DNA of 64,000 nucleotides from Asparagopsis taxiformis (lineage: Eukaryota > Rhodophyta > Florideophyceae > Bonnemaisoniales > Bonnemaisoniaceae), in NCBI GenBank assembly GCA_030407315.1, contig JALQPE010002421.1, positions 28,631 to 92,630 on the forward strand, given 5' to 3'. Within the stretch, counting starts at the first letter, position 1. Every line of letters starts with the position of its first letter. Positions 28,693 through 40,471 of this stretch are shown here, one piece after another. The position numbers were made by a program, and so were the translations under genes. Below the pieces are notes generated by a model. That model saw only the letters and a list, made by a program, of their open reading frames with translations, made no database searches and was not told the DNA's origin.

Positions 28693-31600
28693 GTCACGAG
28701 CCACCCACATCGCCTGAACCCTTACGTAAAAGGGGGACGACCGACGTCGATGATTGGTCCTCCGCAGGCTCAACGACGAACGAGAGTTACGAAAAGCTCA
28801 CGGCCGCGAAGGCCAACTCGAGTCACACGACACCCGACGTGGGGGAAGAAACGAAGTCTGACGGGACAAACGAACCTCACACGAAGAGGAAGCCTCGCAG
28901 ACGAGCGAGACACGCTACCCGGAAGCACGACGCTTCCGAGCGCGAGAAAGCCAAGCACACGGCTTATACGAAGCGTGTCGACGCAAAAGAAGCCATACGG
29001 GCTCATACGGTGAAGCGACGAATCGCTAGCGAAGACGTAGACCGCGCGCCGGTCAGGACCGAACCGTTGGTCCTCGGCGGGCATACGTGCCTACTTGCGT
29101 CGAAGCATTATATCGTATCCGGAACGATCGGACTAGACCTCAACGTGATGAGGGCGATTACCATCGCGATGGATACGTGCAGCGGCTACAACTTGATACG
29201 AACAAGTCTACTGCCCTACGACTGGGTCGACCGCTGTCTACGTGACGAAGAGCTACCGAAGCTCGGAGACGCCAACGGGCGACGTTTGCCTATCGAGGGC
29301 GCCATCCTGCTTCGCGTCAGGTTGGGGAACTCGCTGTTCAGCGTAAAATTCTTCGTAGCCAACACGCTGGCTGTTCCCGTCATAATGGGTACATCGTTCA
29401 TGTCGAAACATGTCGATGCTATACGCTGTCGAGCGCAGACGATCGAACTCCATCGGGGAGATACGATACCCATTGTCGCGGAGGGCGATACGAAGACTCC
29501 GTACGAGGAGGGGGAAGAGACGAATCCAAACGTGGAACACCCGAAACGCCGCGAGCGTAACGCGGCCGCGAATCGGCCGAGCCGAACGTTCTCGGTTCGC
29601 CTGACGAAGTACACGCGTGTACCGGCGATGTCGCAACGGACCGTCAACGTGACGACGGATGCGACCGGACTCATGTTCCTCGAACCGAAAGCGTCGGTGC
29701 AATTCCGGCATGGGCTACGCATAGCCAACGGAGTGGTCGACGTAGGACCGAGAGAGACGTTCTCCATTATCGTGTCGAACTTCACGAAGAAGGACCGCGA
29801 ATTGCCGAAAGGCGCGACGATTGCGTACGCGGTACGCTCCCCGTTGGGAATCGTTCCACTCAAGCGTGAGGGCGGCGAAGCCCTCGCGAAGGTTTTGAAC
29901 CTACCGCTAGTCGACGCGACGACGCGGACAAATACGAACGAGTTAGGCGACGAAACGCCAGACCCGTTGGTCAACGAAAAGGGGAACGACCCCGCCACGA
30001 ATTGGCAGTCGACAATCGATTTGTCGCACCTCGACGACGAGGACTTACGAAAACGCACCAACGAGATGCTAGCCACACATTCGTCAATGTGGACGAGCGG
30101 ACGCCTCGGCGAAACCAATGCTACGGAGCATCGAATCGAACTCGAACCAGGCACGCGGCCCATACGTTCAATGCCCTATCGGCAGGGTCCGGCCCTACGT
30201 ACGATAGCCGAGGAGCAGATCACGAAGATGCTCAACGAAGGGGTTATCGAACCCGCGTCCAGCGAATGGGCGTCACCAATCGTGTTGGTGCCGAAGAAGG
30301 ACGGATCCCTATGTTTCTGTGTCGACTACAGGCGTTTGAACGCGAAAACGATCGCTGACTCGTATCCGCTTCCTCGTATGGAAGATTGCCTCGATTCGCT
30401 TGGCGACGCAGCCATCTTTACGACACTCGACTGTAACGCCGGTTACTGGCAAGTGCCCGTCTCCGCCGAGGACCGTGATAAGACAACGTTTACGTCTTTC
30501 ATGGGAACGTATCGCTACGTGCGAATGCCATTCGGGCTACGAAATGCCCCCGCTACGTTTCAGCGGACGTTGGACATAATCCTCTCCGGAGTACGTTGGC
30601 AATCGTGCCTTGTTTACTTAGACGACGTAATCGTCTTTTCGAAAGACCTCGAGTCTCACCTGGGTCACGTTGACCAGGTGCTTTCCCTGCTACGCGCAGC
30701 GGGAGTAACGTTAAAGCTCACGAAGTGCTCGTTCTTTCAACCACGAGTTGACTACCTGGGGCACGTGATCACCCCAGGGAAGCTGCACGTCGCAGCTCGG
30801 AACAAGGAAGCCTTTCGTACGGCTACGTTCCCACGAGACAAGACGCAATGTCGATCGTTTTTGGGCGCGGCCAACGTTTACCGCCGCTTCGTAAAGGCGT
30901 ATGCCGAGATCGCTCGACCCCTCAACACGATGTTGAAGAAGGACGCTTCCCCCGATTGGACGAACCCAACGGACGCGCAAACGAATGCGTTCGAAACGTT
31001 GAAGACAATACTGGTGTCGCCACCAGTATTGCACCTTCCGAAGGCGGGACGTCCGTTCATGATCGATACCGACGCGTCGGCGTATCAGCTGGGAGCTACG
31101 TTGCTCCAGCAGCAGAACGAAGATAAGCCCAACGAATGGGTGCCGATTGGGTACTGGTTGAAGACCCTTAACGAAACCGAACGCGGTTACTCGGCAACGG
31201 AGCGCGAGTGCTACTCCGTCGTTTGGGCGATAACGTCGCTCCGACCCTACGTAGAGGGTCAACGGTTCACCGTACGTACGGACCACGAAGCCTTACGTTG
31301 GCTGATGACGTTGACGGACGCGTCCGGACGACTACTACGATGGAGGCTACGCGTTGCCGAATTCGATTTCGAAGTCACGTACAGGCCTGGGCGCGTGCAC
31401 CAGGTACCTGACGCTTTATCACGTGTGATATCTACGTATGACGACGGTCGACCGGTTGACGATGACGTACCATCGTATGGGGACGCGGTCCTCGTGACCA
31501 CTCGCAGTCGGCGACAACCCACACGAAATGGGCACGGACGATCGACGTCCGCACGTAAAAAGGCAACGAATGCCAGGGGTCACGACGACCCGTCGAACGA

Positions 31601-34015
31601 GACTCGTGACGAACGAACACCAGCCACGACGGCTGGCCACGATGAACTCGAGTTCAACCACGATGCGTCGCTCGACGACATTCTTGACGAGGAACCGGAT
31701 TTCCTCGACGAGCAGCGCGCTGCCGAAGACGATTCGGCACGCGTGCCACCAGCTGACGTTCAGCTTCCCATTACGAGGGACGAGCTTATCGAAGCTCAAC
31801 GCGAGGACGCGTTCTGTCAAACGATACTGACACGACAGTCCGAGACGCAGGACGCTGCATTCTTCGAAGGCCACGATGGCTTACTCCGACGCCGGAACCC
31901 TCACGACGAGGAACGTACACAAATCGTTTTGCCAGCTTCGTTACGGCCGCGGCTGCTGGAGTTAACGCACCACCACGTCCTCGCTGGACATCCCGGACAA
32001 ACAAGTATGTACTACACCCTACGGAGGACGTACTACTGGCCCGCGATGGCCGCCGACATCCACGCAACGGTACGAAACTGCGTCGGATGTGCGAAGAACC
32101 GCGTGAAGCTTCGCAAACGGACGAACCCGTTACGTTTATTCCCGGCTACGGAGCCGCTGCGAGACCTATGTATCGACATACTAGGTCCGCTGACGAAGAC
32201 CACGCGTGGTAACCGATTTATTCTCGTGATAACGGACCGCTTTACGAAGCTAACCAGAGTCGTACCTCTACGGAATATCGATTCCGCCAACGTGGCGAGC
32301 GCGTTCGTCAACGCGTGGGTCTTCTCGTATGGACCCCCACGGACGCTCATAAGCGATAACGGAAAGCAGTTCGCTGCTAAGTTTTTCCAGCACATCTGCA
32401 ACGAAATCGGCGTAACGAACGTCTTTACGTCGACGTACCACCCCCAAACGAACGGGCAGGTGGAGCGCTACAACAGGACGATCCTGGCGATGCTGCGCAA
32501 TTACGTGAACGAAAACCAGAACGACTGGGATCGATATGCATCGGCATTAACGTTCGCGAACAACACGCATGTGTGTGATGCAATTTATGTTGCAAGTGCG
32601 CGCGCGGGTCGGAGCGATGCGTCGCGTTGAGTCCGCGTGCATTCGCGTTTAGTTAGGTAGTAAGCGAGCGTACGCGTGGCGATACAATTACGTGTCACGG
32701 CGCGCTTGCGCGAACGCGTACGATTGCGAGCTTGGCGCCACGTGTAGCGCCTTTTGCGAAATTCCCTTTATTTCCCCTTTTTGGGTTTTTTATGACGAAA
32801 GTCTTTTTCCCAAATATTTCCCTTTTTGCGTGCGAGCGAGCGGCCGCCGGCCGGCCGCGCAAGGACAACCTGTCCTTAGTAGTTAGCTATTAATGGTCGT
32901 TCTGCTTCGCACCTTACCAATAAACAGTCAGCATCTTCGCAGCTACGAGTTAAGCGTTTAGCGAATCGCGAGGACCGATTGCGTTGAAACGTTGCGTGCG
33001 GGTTGCTCACGATCGCCGACGTTCGCGTGCGCGCTGCGCATAAACCGATCGTCGAACCGCGTCGCACCGCGATAGCGCGCGTTGCGTCGCACGCCACTAG
33101 GCCAGGGATTTACGACCCCTGTGTGGATCGCGTTGTGCTCGAGTTTACTCGGTGATCTCACCCTGAGATCACGGCTTGCGCCGGCCCGCGAATCCCGTGT
33201 TGCGATCGTTCCCTACGCGTTCCGCCGTTGTACCACCCGTTCGCCAGCGCGACCGAGCGACGCGCGAACGCAAGTTCAACCAGCGCGTTACGGTTCACCT
33301 CGCCCTGACACGGCTGCAATTCTAGAACTCCCTTAGCGATCGCCACCCCGGCTGGTCCTACAATGTGCATTCGAGCACGGGCACGACGCCCTTCGATTTG
33401 ATTCTCACGAATCCACCGCCACCGTTGGCGCTACACACGTCGGTAACGAACCGCGAACTACCCGACGGGGGAGGGCGAGCCACTTACGTTCGTGAGCTCG
33501 CCACAACGATGGACGACGCGTATCGAACGCTGAAGGCCGCGCAGGCACGTTATAAACGAAACTTCGACAAGCGAGTCCGTGTCTCGAATCGAAACATCCG
33601 CGCGGGAGAATACGTATTCATAGACCCGACGGACGGGACTACGAAGGGCACGAAGCTCGGCAACCACGCGTTGGGACCGTTCCGCGTACTACGTAACGAC
33701 CTACGAACGTTCGTCATCCAACGAGGAGACGTAGTTGAACGTGTCAACTCGGACCGCGTGGCGTACGCGCCAACGCCGGCGAACGCGCCCCCGCCGGAGC
33801 CATACGATGCCACCGAGGCAGACCTCGACAAGAACCGCGACGGTCCGGCGTATGTAGTAGACGACCTATTCAACCATCGCGTAAACGATGACGGCACCCT
33901 AGACTTCCTCGTGAAGTGGGTCGGGTATCGTAACCCTACGTGGGAGCCCCGCCGGAACGTATCTGAAGAGAGCGTCTCTCGATACTTCGCACGCGTGCGA
34001 CGAGCAACAACGTGA
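28632..34015 (+). pseudogene. pol: Pol polyprotein, chromovirus 1, interrupted by a solo LTR
   Basis: The -1 frame relative to gag. Order: aspartic protease (about 29155-29420) with the active site written DTCSG where DTGA/SG is normal; reverse transcriptase with YLDD at 30615-30626; RNase H (IDTDAS, TERECYSVVWA, RTDHEALRW); integrase with an HHCC zinc module (H-x-AGHPG..., CVGCAKN) and D,D-E catalytic core (DILGP, SDNG, NGQVERYN). A 789-bp LTR insertion at 32574-33362, with a 5-bp duplication, splits the protein after FANNTHV. Skipping insertion plus duplication keeps the frame, which ends in a chromodomain (VDDLFNHR..., FLVKWVGYRNPTWEP) at about 33850-34000. The insertion truncates integrase after residue ~1314, so this copy cannot make a full integrase. 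Confidence 0.9.
32574..33362 (+). repeat. Solo LTR of the chromovirus 2 family inside pol
   Basis: 789 bp, TGTGATGC...GTCCTACA, flanked by ATGTG at 32569-32573 and 33363-33367. It matches the 807-bp LTR at 41792-42598 for most of its length (GGCCGGCC block, CAATAAACAGTCAGCA, GATCTCACCCTGAGATCACGG, CCCGGCTGGTCCTACA). No internal sequence remains, so it arose by LTR-LTR recombination after a full insertion. Confidence 0.9.
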
Positions 34016-36160
34016 AAGGCCACGACGGCCCCCGAAAACGCACACGAGCGTCGGGTTAAGCGCACGCGTGCGCGACGTTGCACGATGCAACATACGAAGG
34101 CGACGAGCCGCACGAACGAGAAGCGACGGCACAACGAGTGGCCGGGACGTCCACCCTTGCGTTGGGGGGGGCGCGATGCGTGCTAGAGCCGTCGCTCTTT
34201 TCGTTTTCGACACCATACGTTGGTGGAGCACGAGCGCCAACGAAAGATTGGACGACGAGTCCACGCGCGGACGATTCACACGATGTGAAGAGCCACGACT
34301 GGCTCGACAGTGTTGACCGTCCCACGGGCAAAGGTGACGACACCACGGGCCACGGACGGACAACACGTCAGATTTTTCGCGCGAAAAATTATGCCTGGGC
34401 CAGCGGGCCATGGACGCACGGTACGAAAAATCGGGCCGATTACAATGCGCTAATCTAGCCAAACCTCGGGACACGCGTGCCCCGAAAATTTCGTAATTTT
34501 GGCATGTCACGTGAGCCATCGTACGTCCCCGTGGGCAGCCGCTGACAACGAGTCGCATCGACCAACGAGGCCAACGCCAAAAGCTCGCGAGCTAACGGCA
34601 ACGTAACGCCGGAAGGCGGAGAAACGACGTAGGACGGACGCGTCCCCAACGAAGATTGCAACGGCCTCATTACGAAACTTCATGCACGAAGCGCAACGAA
34701 GCTATACGTTAGCCGACGAACAAGACCAACGGGTCTCAGCGCACGAAGCGCGCGAGTAAAGCGTGCGAAACGTCGAGCCAACGAGGCCGCAACAACGGAC
34801 GGCGAACCGTTATCGCCATCGTGAGGCACGACGCCGAACACGGTAGCCACGTACGGCAACCACGGAACGACACAACGGTGTCCTGCCACGCGGGCATAAC
34901 GAATGACGCGCGAAAGCGAAAAGCCCGCCGGTTAGTCGAAACGCACGAGCAAACCCGAAAGGCGGGTAGACCACGTACGGTCACGAAGGCTAAGACGCGC
35001 ACGTCCGCGTCGCAAAACGAGTAAGCTAACAAAGCTTAGACTCCGTTCGAATTCGAAGGCGCACGCGCCACCGGCCACGTTGGCCAGGATACAAGCGCGT
35101 ACGCGGACGTCGTAACGATAACAACGTACCTCAACGGGTCGACCCCGCGAAACAAAAATACGAATACGCAACGGCGTACAAGCTGGTAGCCAACGTAAAC
35201 GGCACAGCCGAAGGCAACGAGCCGACGAAAAACTGGCTCACGTAACAGCCTCAAACGCCCGCGGGCGTGCGAAACGACTTCGTCAATCGCGTCCCCGTCG
35301 GGTTCGCAAGTTGAATAAACGAAATTACGCAACGGCGTAGAGGGCGAGCATTACGTAGGCCCAGGTGCACGTCGCACCACATAACGGATGAGCTAACGAA
35401 ACACTCCTCGGACGCCGCGGCGAACGACGCCACCACGCGAAGCGGACTAGCGCAACGATTGCGCCACCGGCTAACGTGAAGCCGCGGGAACGTGAAGCGC
35501 GACGGCGCTAACGGTGTTAACGGCTATACGAAAAGCCAAGCCCGCCGGCAAAGACGTTGCCAACGGAACCGCGACGCACCACGACGCACTGCCGCGTACA
35601 CGCAACGGCGTGAAACGTCAAGCCAACTCACGCGCGAGTCGGCCTGACGTTTAACGAATTTTTCGCCCAGCTCATCGGAGCAAATTAAAATTGGCACCGA
35701 CGTGCTACGTGCCAAAGAGCTCGAATGCTCAACGGAATTAGACACCCGACGGGGTTATTCGAACGAGAAACGACGGCGGAAACGATTTTCGAGTTAATTA
35801 CTAAATGATACGCACGCCAACGGGCCCTACGATCGAGGTTAACGTACCACTCGCAGTGAAAAGCCGCCGCTACGCGCCGCCGCTTCGCCGAATAGTTGCG
35901 TGTGTTACGAACCTGCCAACGGGCACGCGCCGCCGCGAACTCGAAGCATGGGCTACGTAAGCCATACGACACCCGACGGGGTAGACGCCACAACAAAAAA
36001 ATTGTGGGGAGGGGCTTAACGCTAACCCCTCCCCCGCTGCAGACGACCTGCCAAACGCGAATTACGAAGCTCAACGGAGCCGTGCGGTTACGCAGAAAAC
36101 AAGACGAAGTTTACGAAGCAGCACGATGCTAAAGCCTACGTGGCCTACGAACTAACCTAG
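34016..36160. other. Gene-free internal region of chromovirus 1
   Basis: About 2.1 kb between pol and the antisense ORFs without a convincing gene. It is GC-rich and biased to short ACG-containing words (CCAACGGG, ACACCCGACGGGGT, CGAAGC). Near 34140-34175 GGCCGGGACGTCCAC is followed by a G8 run, which closely resembles the sequence just before the 3' LTR polypurine tract (38963-38990). It may be a second internal polypurine tract. Confidence 0.55.
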
Positions 36161-36167
36161 GAACGAC

Positions 36168-38397
36168 CTAGTAGCGACGAGAACGCTTGCCCGCAGGGTC
36201 ATACGGACCAGGGCCTTCGCCGCGGCTATCGTGGCTGCGGCTGCGACTGGGCTGAACGAAGCCCGGCGCGTACGGATCGACGGTCTGCGTGACCACGGGG
36301 GCTCGCTCGCGATGCGACTCGGGATCCCTAGCGTAAGGATCCGCAGTCCCGTGACTGCGCGTATCCGAAGGGCGCGCCGAAGCGGGGTCGCGTGGCAGGT
36401 ACGCCGCTGCGTGACCATACCCGGCGGGGTCACCGAAGCCGCCGCCACTCGCATAACCGTAAGGTTCATTACAAACGCCAACGGGCGGCGCGTAACTACG
36501 AGTCGCCGCGGCGAGACGTTCCGAAATCGCGCGCTCCGTTGCCAAGCGGGCAGTCAGGTCCAACGTCTGGGCCCTGAACTCTTCGGCAGCGCGAGCCACG
36601 GACGAGATGAGGGAACGAATAACCCAGCCCTCCGCACGAGGCGGAGCGGCCATCGACGTACCGAGAAGCCGACGGGCATCCTCATCGGAGACGCGGTCGT
36701 CCAGGCTCACGAACCGTGGCGCGCGCTCGGCCGGCGTGGCCACATCCGGACGACTGACGCGGGCAACGTTTCCCCCTCCCGTAGCCTCGCGTGGCACGAT
36801 CTCTCGAGGATCCGGCGCACGCGGCGCTTCATTTTGATGGCCACGACGGCCAGAACGCGTCCCGCGGGGGCGCTCGTTGCCCCCGAGGCCGCCGAAATAA
36901 CCGGTACGATTGCCACGACGGCGTTCGGAACGGGAAGCGACCCGCGGCACGTAAGCCCCATCGCTGCGAACGGAGACGAACTCCTGGTTATCGCCACTTG
37001 CGTAATCGGGACGTATAACCCGATACTCCGGCCCCAACGCAAGGGCGCCGCGAGCCTCAGCCAACGCACTGGTAACGGAGACGAACGTGTCAGAGCCGTC
37101 CACCGGGATTGCACGAAGCATCTCGTAATCGGCCAGGAAGTCCAACGTGGACTCCGGCAGCAGGCACGCGCGCCCGAACACACGACGTTCCACGAACAGC
37201 GAGCATGCGAGCATCGCTGCGTGTTCGATATCCACGGCCATGAGGAAACGTTCCTTCACGGGGGCAGGCGCGTCCTTCACGGCATCGGTAAAGTAGTGCA
37301 CCACGCGTGGTAGCAACGTGGACGACCCACGGGGGTACGGAAACTCCTCCACTACTTCCGGCAACGGCGGGAAGTAGAGTTCGCTTGGGATGACCCACCG
37401 AGCCGACGCGTGCGACACGCGGTAATCGTCCGCGTTCGCGTGACGGAGCGCGAAATGGTCATCGTACAACACCACGCTCTTGGATATGACGCTCAACGAA
37501 AGAGCAATCTTCCATTCGGCACGTTGCCTGTCGGAAAGTGTCCGCGGACACACGAAGACGGACGCCACCGAGATGAACGGCGGTTCCTCGGGCGTCCCCG
37601 TCCACAAGAACGCGTCCATCCGATCGACTTAGATCGCGTCGTTGACGTCACGCAACCACGAGCGGTCGTAACGTATCGACGCCGGGATCTGGTAACGTTC
37701 CGATCCCGGTGGCCCGTTGGCGAAACGACGCCCGGCTGCCCGCCCCCACGTATCCTCGGCGGAACGCATATAGTCGACGACCGCGCGGGCGTCTAGACGA
37801 TCTCTGGCCAACGTGGCGAGATCGTCATCCGTGATACCCACGCGGGGCAACGCAGCCCACGCGTGGGTGAGGACGCATACGTTGAGCGCCGCACCGCCAC
37901 GTGAAGCGGTGCCGACTGTCCCAGCGGGGTCACCACCCTCCGGCGAGGGATCCTGGCGAGGGGAACGAGGCGAGCCGTCACGACGAGGCACGCCCGTGCG
38001 GGCCGCCGCCACAGCACGACGCAAACGAGCGGCCGCTGCCATCGCGGCTACGCCCATCGACGGGGCCGCGGCATCCGGAATGACGGGTGACGAATTCCCC
38101 CGAGTCGGACGCCGTTGCGTCATCATCACGTGGGGCATCGGCCCTAGCAGCCTCGGCAGGCGTCACGGAAGCCACCAGGCGAGACGGAGCCATCGGGCGA
38201 GACGAAGAGGCGACGGCCTGAGGAGCAACGGCTTGACCCGCCCTAACGGATGGGGCGGGCGCGACGGACGCTTCCGTCGCTGGCGCCGCACCGGCCCCGA
38301 CGAGGGAGGGAGCGCCCTGCGAAGGGTTCCTCTCTCCACCTCCAGCAGAGCCGGCGGGCCGCGGAGTGTGGGTATCGGTGCTACGCGTAGTGACCAT
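36168..38397 (-). pseudogene. Antisense ORF block of chromovirus 1 (unknown function)
   Basis: On the strand opposite to gag-pol, a putative coding stretch starts at ATG 38395-38397 (MVTTRSTDT), Ala/Pro/Ser-rich. It shifts frame somewhere in 37978-38138, continues to a TAA at 37629-37631 and resumes in the same frame at MDAFLWTG, running 483 residues to 36168. The long part has a folded-looking N-terminal half (DRQRAEWKIALSLSVISKSVVL..., SELYFPPLPEVVEEFPYP) and a disordered, Gly/Tyr/Arg-rich tail after a coiled coil (AAEEFRAQTLDLTARLATERAI). A TATTTAA string near 38602-38610 lies about 200 nt upstream of the ATG as a possible antisense promoter. I recognise no family. The stop may mark two adjacent ORFs and not a mutation. 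Confidence 0.4.
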
Positions 38398-38979
38398 CGT
38401 GGTCAGTTCGTACGCAACGAAGACGAACAGTGCAACGAGCACGAAAACGAGAGCCACGCAGGCTAGACGAAACAAGAGAACGAAAGGAACGGAGGTAGTA
38501 GTACCCAGCGGGGGAAAGAGGTAAGGGAGAACGGAGAGGCAACGGCCTGGATGACGATGGTGAGAGGAAGGGTGAGCGACGATCGCTATCACGTTAAGCC
38601 GCGGCTTAAATAACCCTCGGACGACCGTTGTCGTAATGCCCGCTGGCAGATTCACGAAAGGGCCGCGGCCTACGCACGTATCGCGCTGAATTGAAGCACA
38701 CCCGCGTGGTGGAATTGGACACTGCATTCGTTGCAAGAAACCGCCTAAGCGAGGCATTGACGAACGATGCCAACGGGCGGGCCTCGATGATTACGAAAGA
38801 GCCGGAGCGCACACGCGCGCTCCGGCGCCGTGGCGATTCGATCAGCCAACCGGGCCGCGTACGTTTAAACGAGATTTTTCGGGACAACTGCCACGTCCGC
38901 AGTTGTACCCGAAAAGGCGCCACGGCCCCGTGTCTCAGGCGCGTCCTGACGGGCCTCGCGTGGCCGGGACGTCCACGTG

Positions 38980-38991
38980 TGGGGGTGGGGC
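38980..38991 (+). other. Polypurine tract of chromovirus 1
   Basis: GTGGGGGTGGGG lies directly before the 3' LTR, where the plus-strand primer of LTR elements is expected. It contains two T interruptions, so it is not a pure purine run. Confidence 0.55.
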
Positions 38992-38993
38992 TG

Positions 38994-39657
38994 TGTAGTA
39001 TACGTGGCAATTCCGAAATTGCAAATATTTACGTTTACCGCGGAATTCGAATTTCGGCGGACACGACCGGCGACAGCAATGCACGAACATTGCTGGCGCA
39101 TGCGCGCGCGCAACCGGCACACGTGTGCAACGAACGTACTGGCAACGGCCAACGGACCAACGGGTCCCTACGTGTGACCCACAAGGTCCTTTCCCATTCG
39201 GGGACGTTACGAGCAGTGTTTACACTGTAAAGCGATGCCATCGTGGCTATATAGGTATTGGCATTGTGCCGGGAGGGAAAGGGGACAATTCATCGAACGA
39301 GCAACGGCTCTAGTCTACGACTGACTTCTACGTTTACGTTTACGTTTTGCCTAACGAGGCTTCGTCTCCGTCGAGCTGCGTACTCCCTACCCATCGCCGC
39401 ACGTAAGGCTGATTGCGTGTAGTGCCTCCGGGCTTGGTTGAGAGCGCCTCCGGTGACGTGCCACCTCGTTTACCGAACGTAATCCTCGCGTGGATTGTTG
39501 CGTCGTGACGCTCGTGTCTACTCGCTAACCTATCTCTACCTTTCTACCTAACATACAGTCAAACACCAGCGGGTGGCACTGTTCGTTCGTTTCGTCGTAA
39601 GGACAGCGTGTCCACTAGCTCGTACCAGCTACTTCGTCACCGAACTCTCGTTCCACA
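38994..39657 (+). repeat. 3' LTR of chromovirus 1
   Basis: 664 bp, same length as the 5' LTR and nearly identical. It is followed by the target duplication GCAGT at 39658-39662. Confidence 0.93.
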
Positions 39658-39662
39658 GCAGT

Positions 39663-40471
39663 GTTGTAGCAAATATCATTCTAGTGGATGCATCCATCCT
39701 GTTCTACTCTACATAATAATAATGCTTCCCAGTGCTCCGTAACGGTTATTTTTCATAATTTAGTGGTGGATGGTGCGTATTCTTTCCTTTACCGCCACCC
39801 ACGTCCTGTGCATACCACACCTCGCTACCAGACTGACGTCTCCTACTCGACACTTTCAATTCAAAGATAGATAGGTATAATTTGAAATGCTAAACTCAAC
39901 ATAATATAGCTACTCTGTACATTCTCTCCTTACGGTGAGACAAACGAGATATGTTCAATCTTCCCAATCTTTCATTCTACGTCCTATTCAACATCTAGCT
40001 TCCCTGCACCCAACTATCTGTAAAGCACCATCACAATTACTATAGTCGTATTCCACACACCATTCCAATATTTACCTTCACACCAACACTATGCTCCATA
40101 TTTCCTCTCAAGTCCACTCCACCAGACAGTGTTGTGAACTAATGCACGGTACTACCCGCAGACAATACAATTTGCTATCTACACTACTGTCCACAGATTT
40201 CCCCAGACAGTGCAGTAATACAATACAATGCATTGCCTCAGACAGTAAAATGTACTGTCTGCACATACTGTCTGGCGGCAACACTTCCGGACAGTAAAAT
40301 TTACTGTTTTTGGTACTGTCCAGATTTCGTGTCAGTTTACTGCTGCAGCAGTATTCTGAAATTTCCAGACAGTAAATTTTACTGTCTCCGCGCACTGTCT
40401 TGGCCAGACAGTAATTTTTACTGTCTCAGACAGTAAATTTCCTGTCATTTTTCATTCTCAACACCGTAGTT
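39663..40471. repeat. Right subterminal region and terminus of CACTA copy 2
   Basis: 39663-40100 continues the 5' flank of gene Y from before the chromovirus insertion. From about 40120 to 40445 there are repeated AGACAGTA...TACTGTCT inverted motifs. The end, inverted, reads ACTACGGTGTTGAGAATG from 40470, matching the copy-3 left end CACTACGGTGTTGAAAAG at 51594 apart from the first base. Confidence 0.75.

Larger units (their letters stand above)
25524..39657 (+). mobile_element. Ty3/gypsy chromovirus 1, with both LTRs, 14.1 kb
   Basis: Both 664-bp LTRs begin TGTAGTATACG and end TTCCACA, are nearly identical, and are flanked by GCAGT duplications. Internal order is primer-binding site, gag (+), pol (+) in the -1 frame (protease, RT, RNase H, integrase, chromodomain), about 2.1 kb without genes, an antisense ORF block, a G-rich polypurine tract and the 3' LTR. 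Pol is interrupted by a solo LTR of the chromovirus 2 family. High LTR similarity points to a relatively recent insertion. Confidence 0.92.
17694..40471 (+). mobile_element. CACTA-type transposon, copy 2 (right part, split by chromovirus 1)
   Basis: It holds the MTase-SET (-), X (+), Y (-) block in the same order and orientation as copy 1, then an ACAGTA/TACTGT subterminal region and a right terminus at about 40471 whose reverse complement reads ACTACGGTGTTGAGAATG (the first C of CACTAC is changed). A 14.1-kb chromovirus interrupts it at 25524-39657. Its left half (transposase and dioxygenases) is not in view. Either copy 1 is inserted within copy 2, with copy 2's left half off-window, or copy 2 is truncated. 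Confidence 0.65.
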
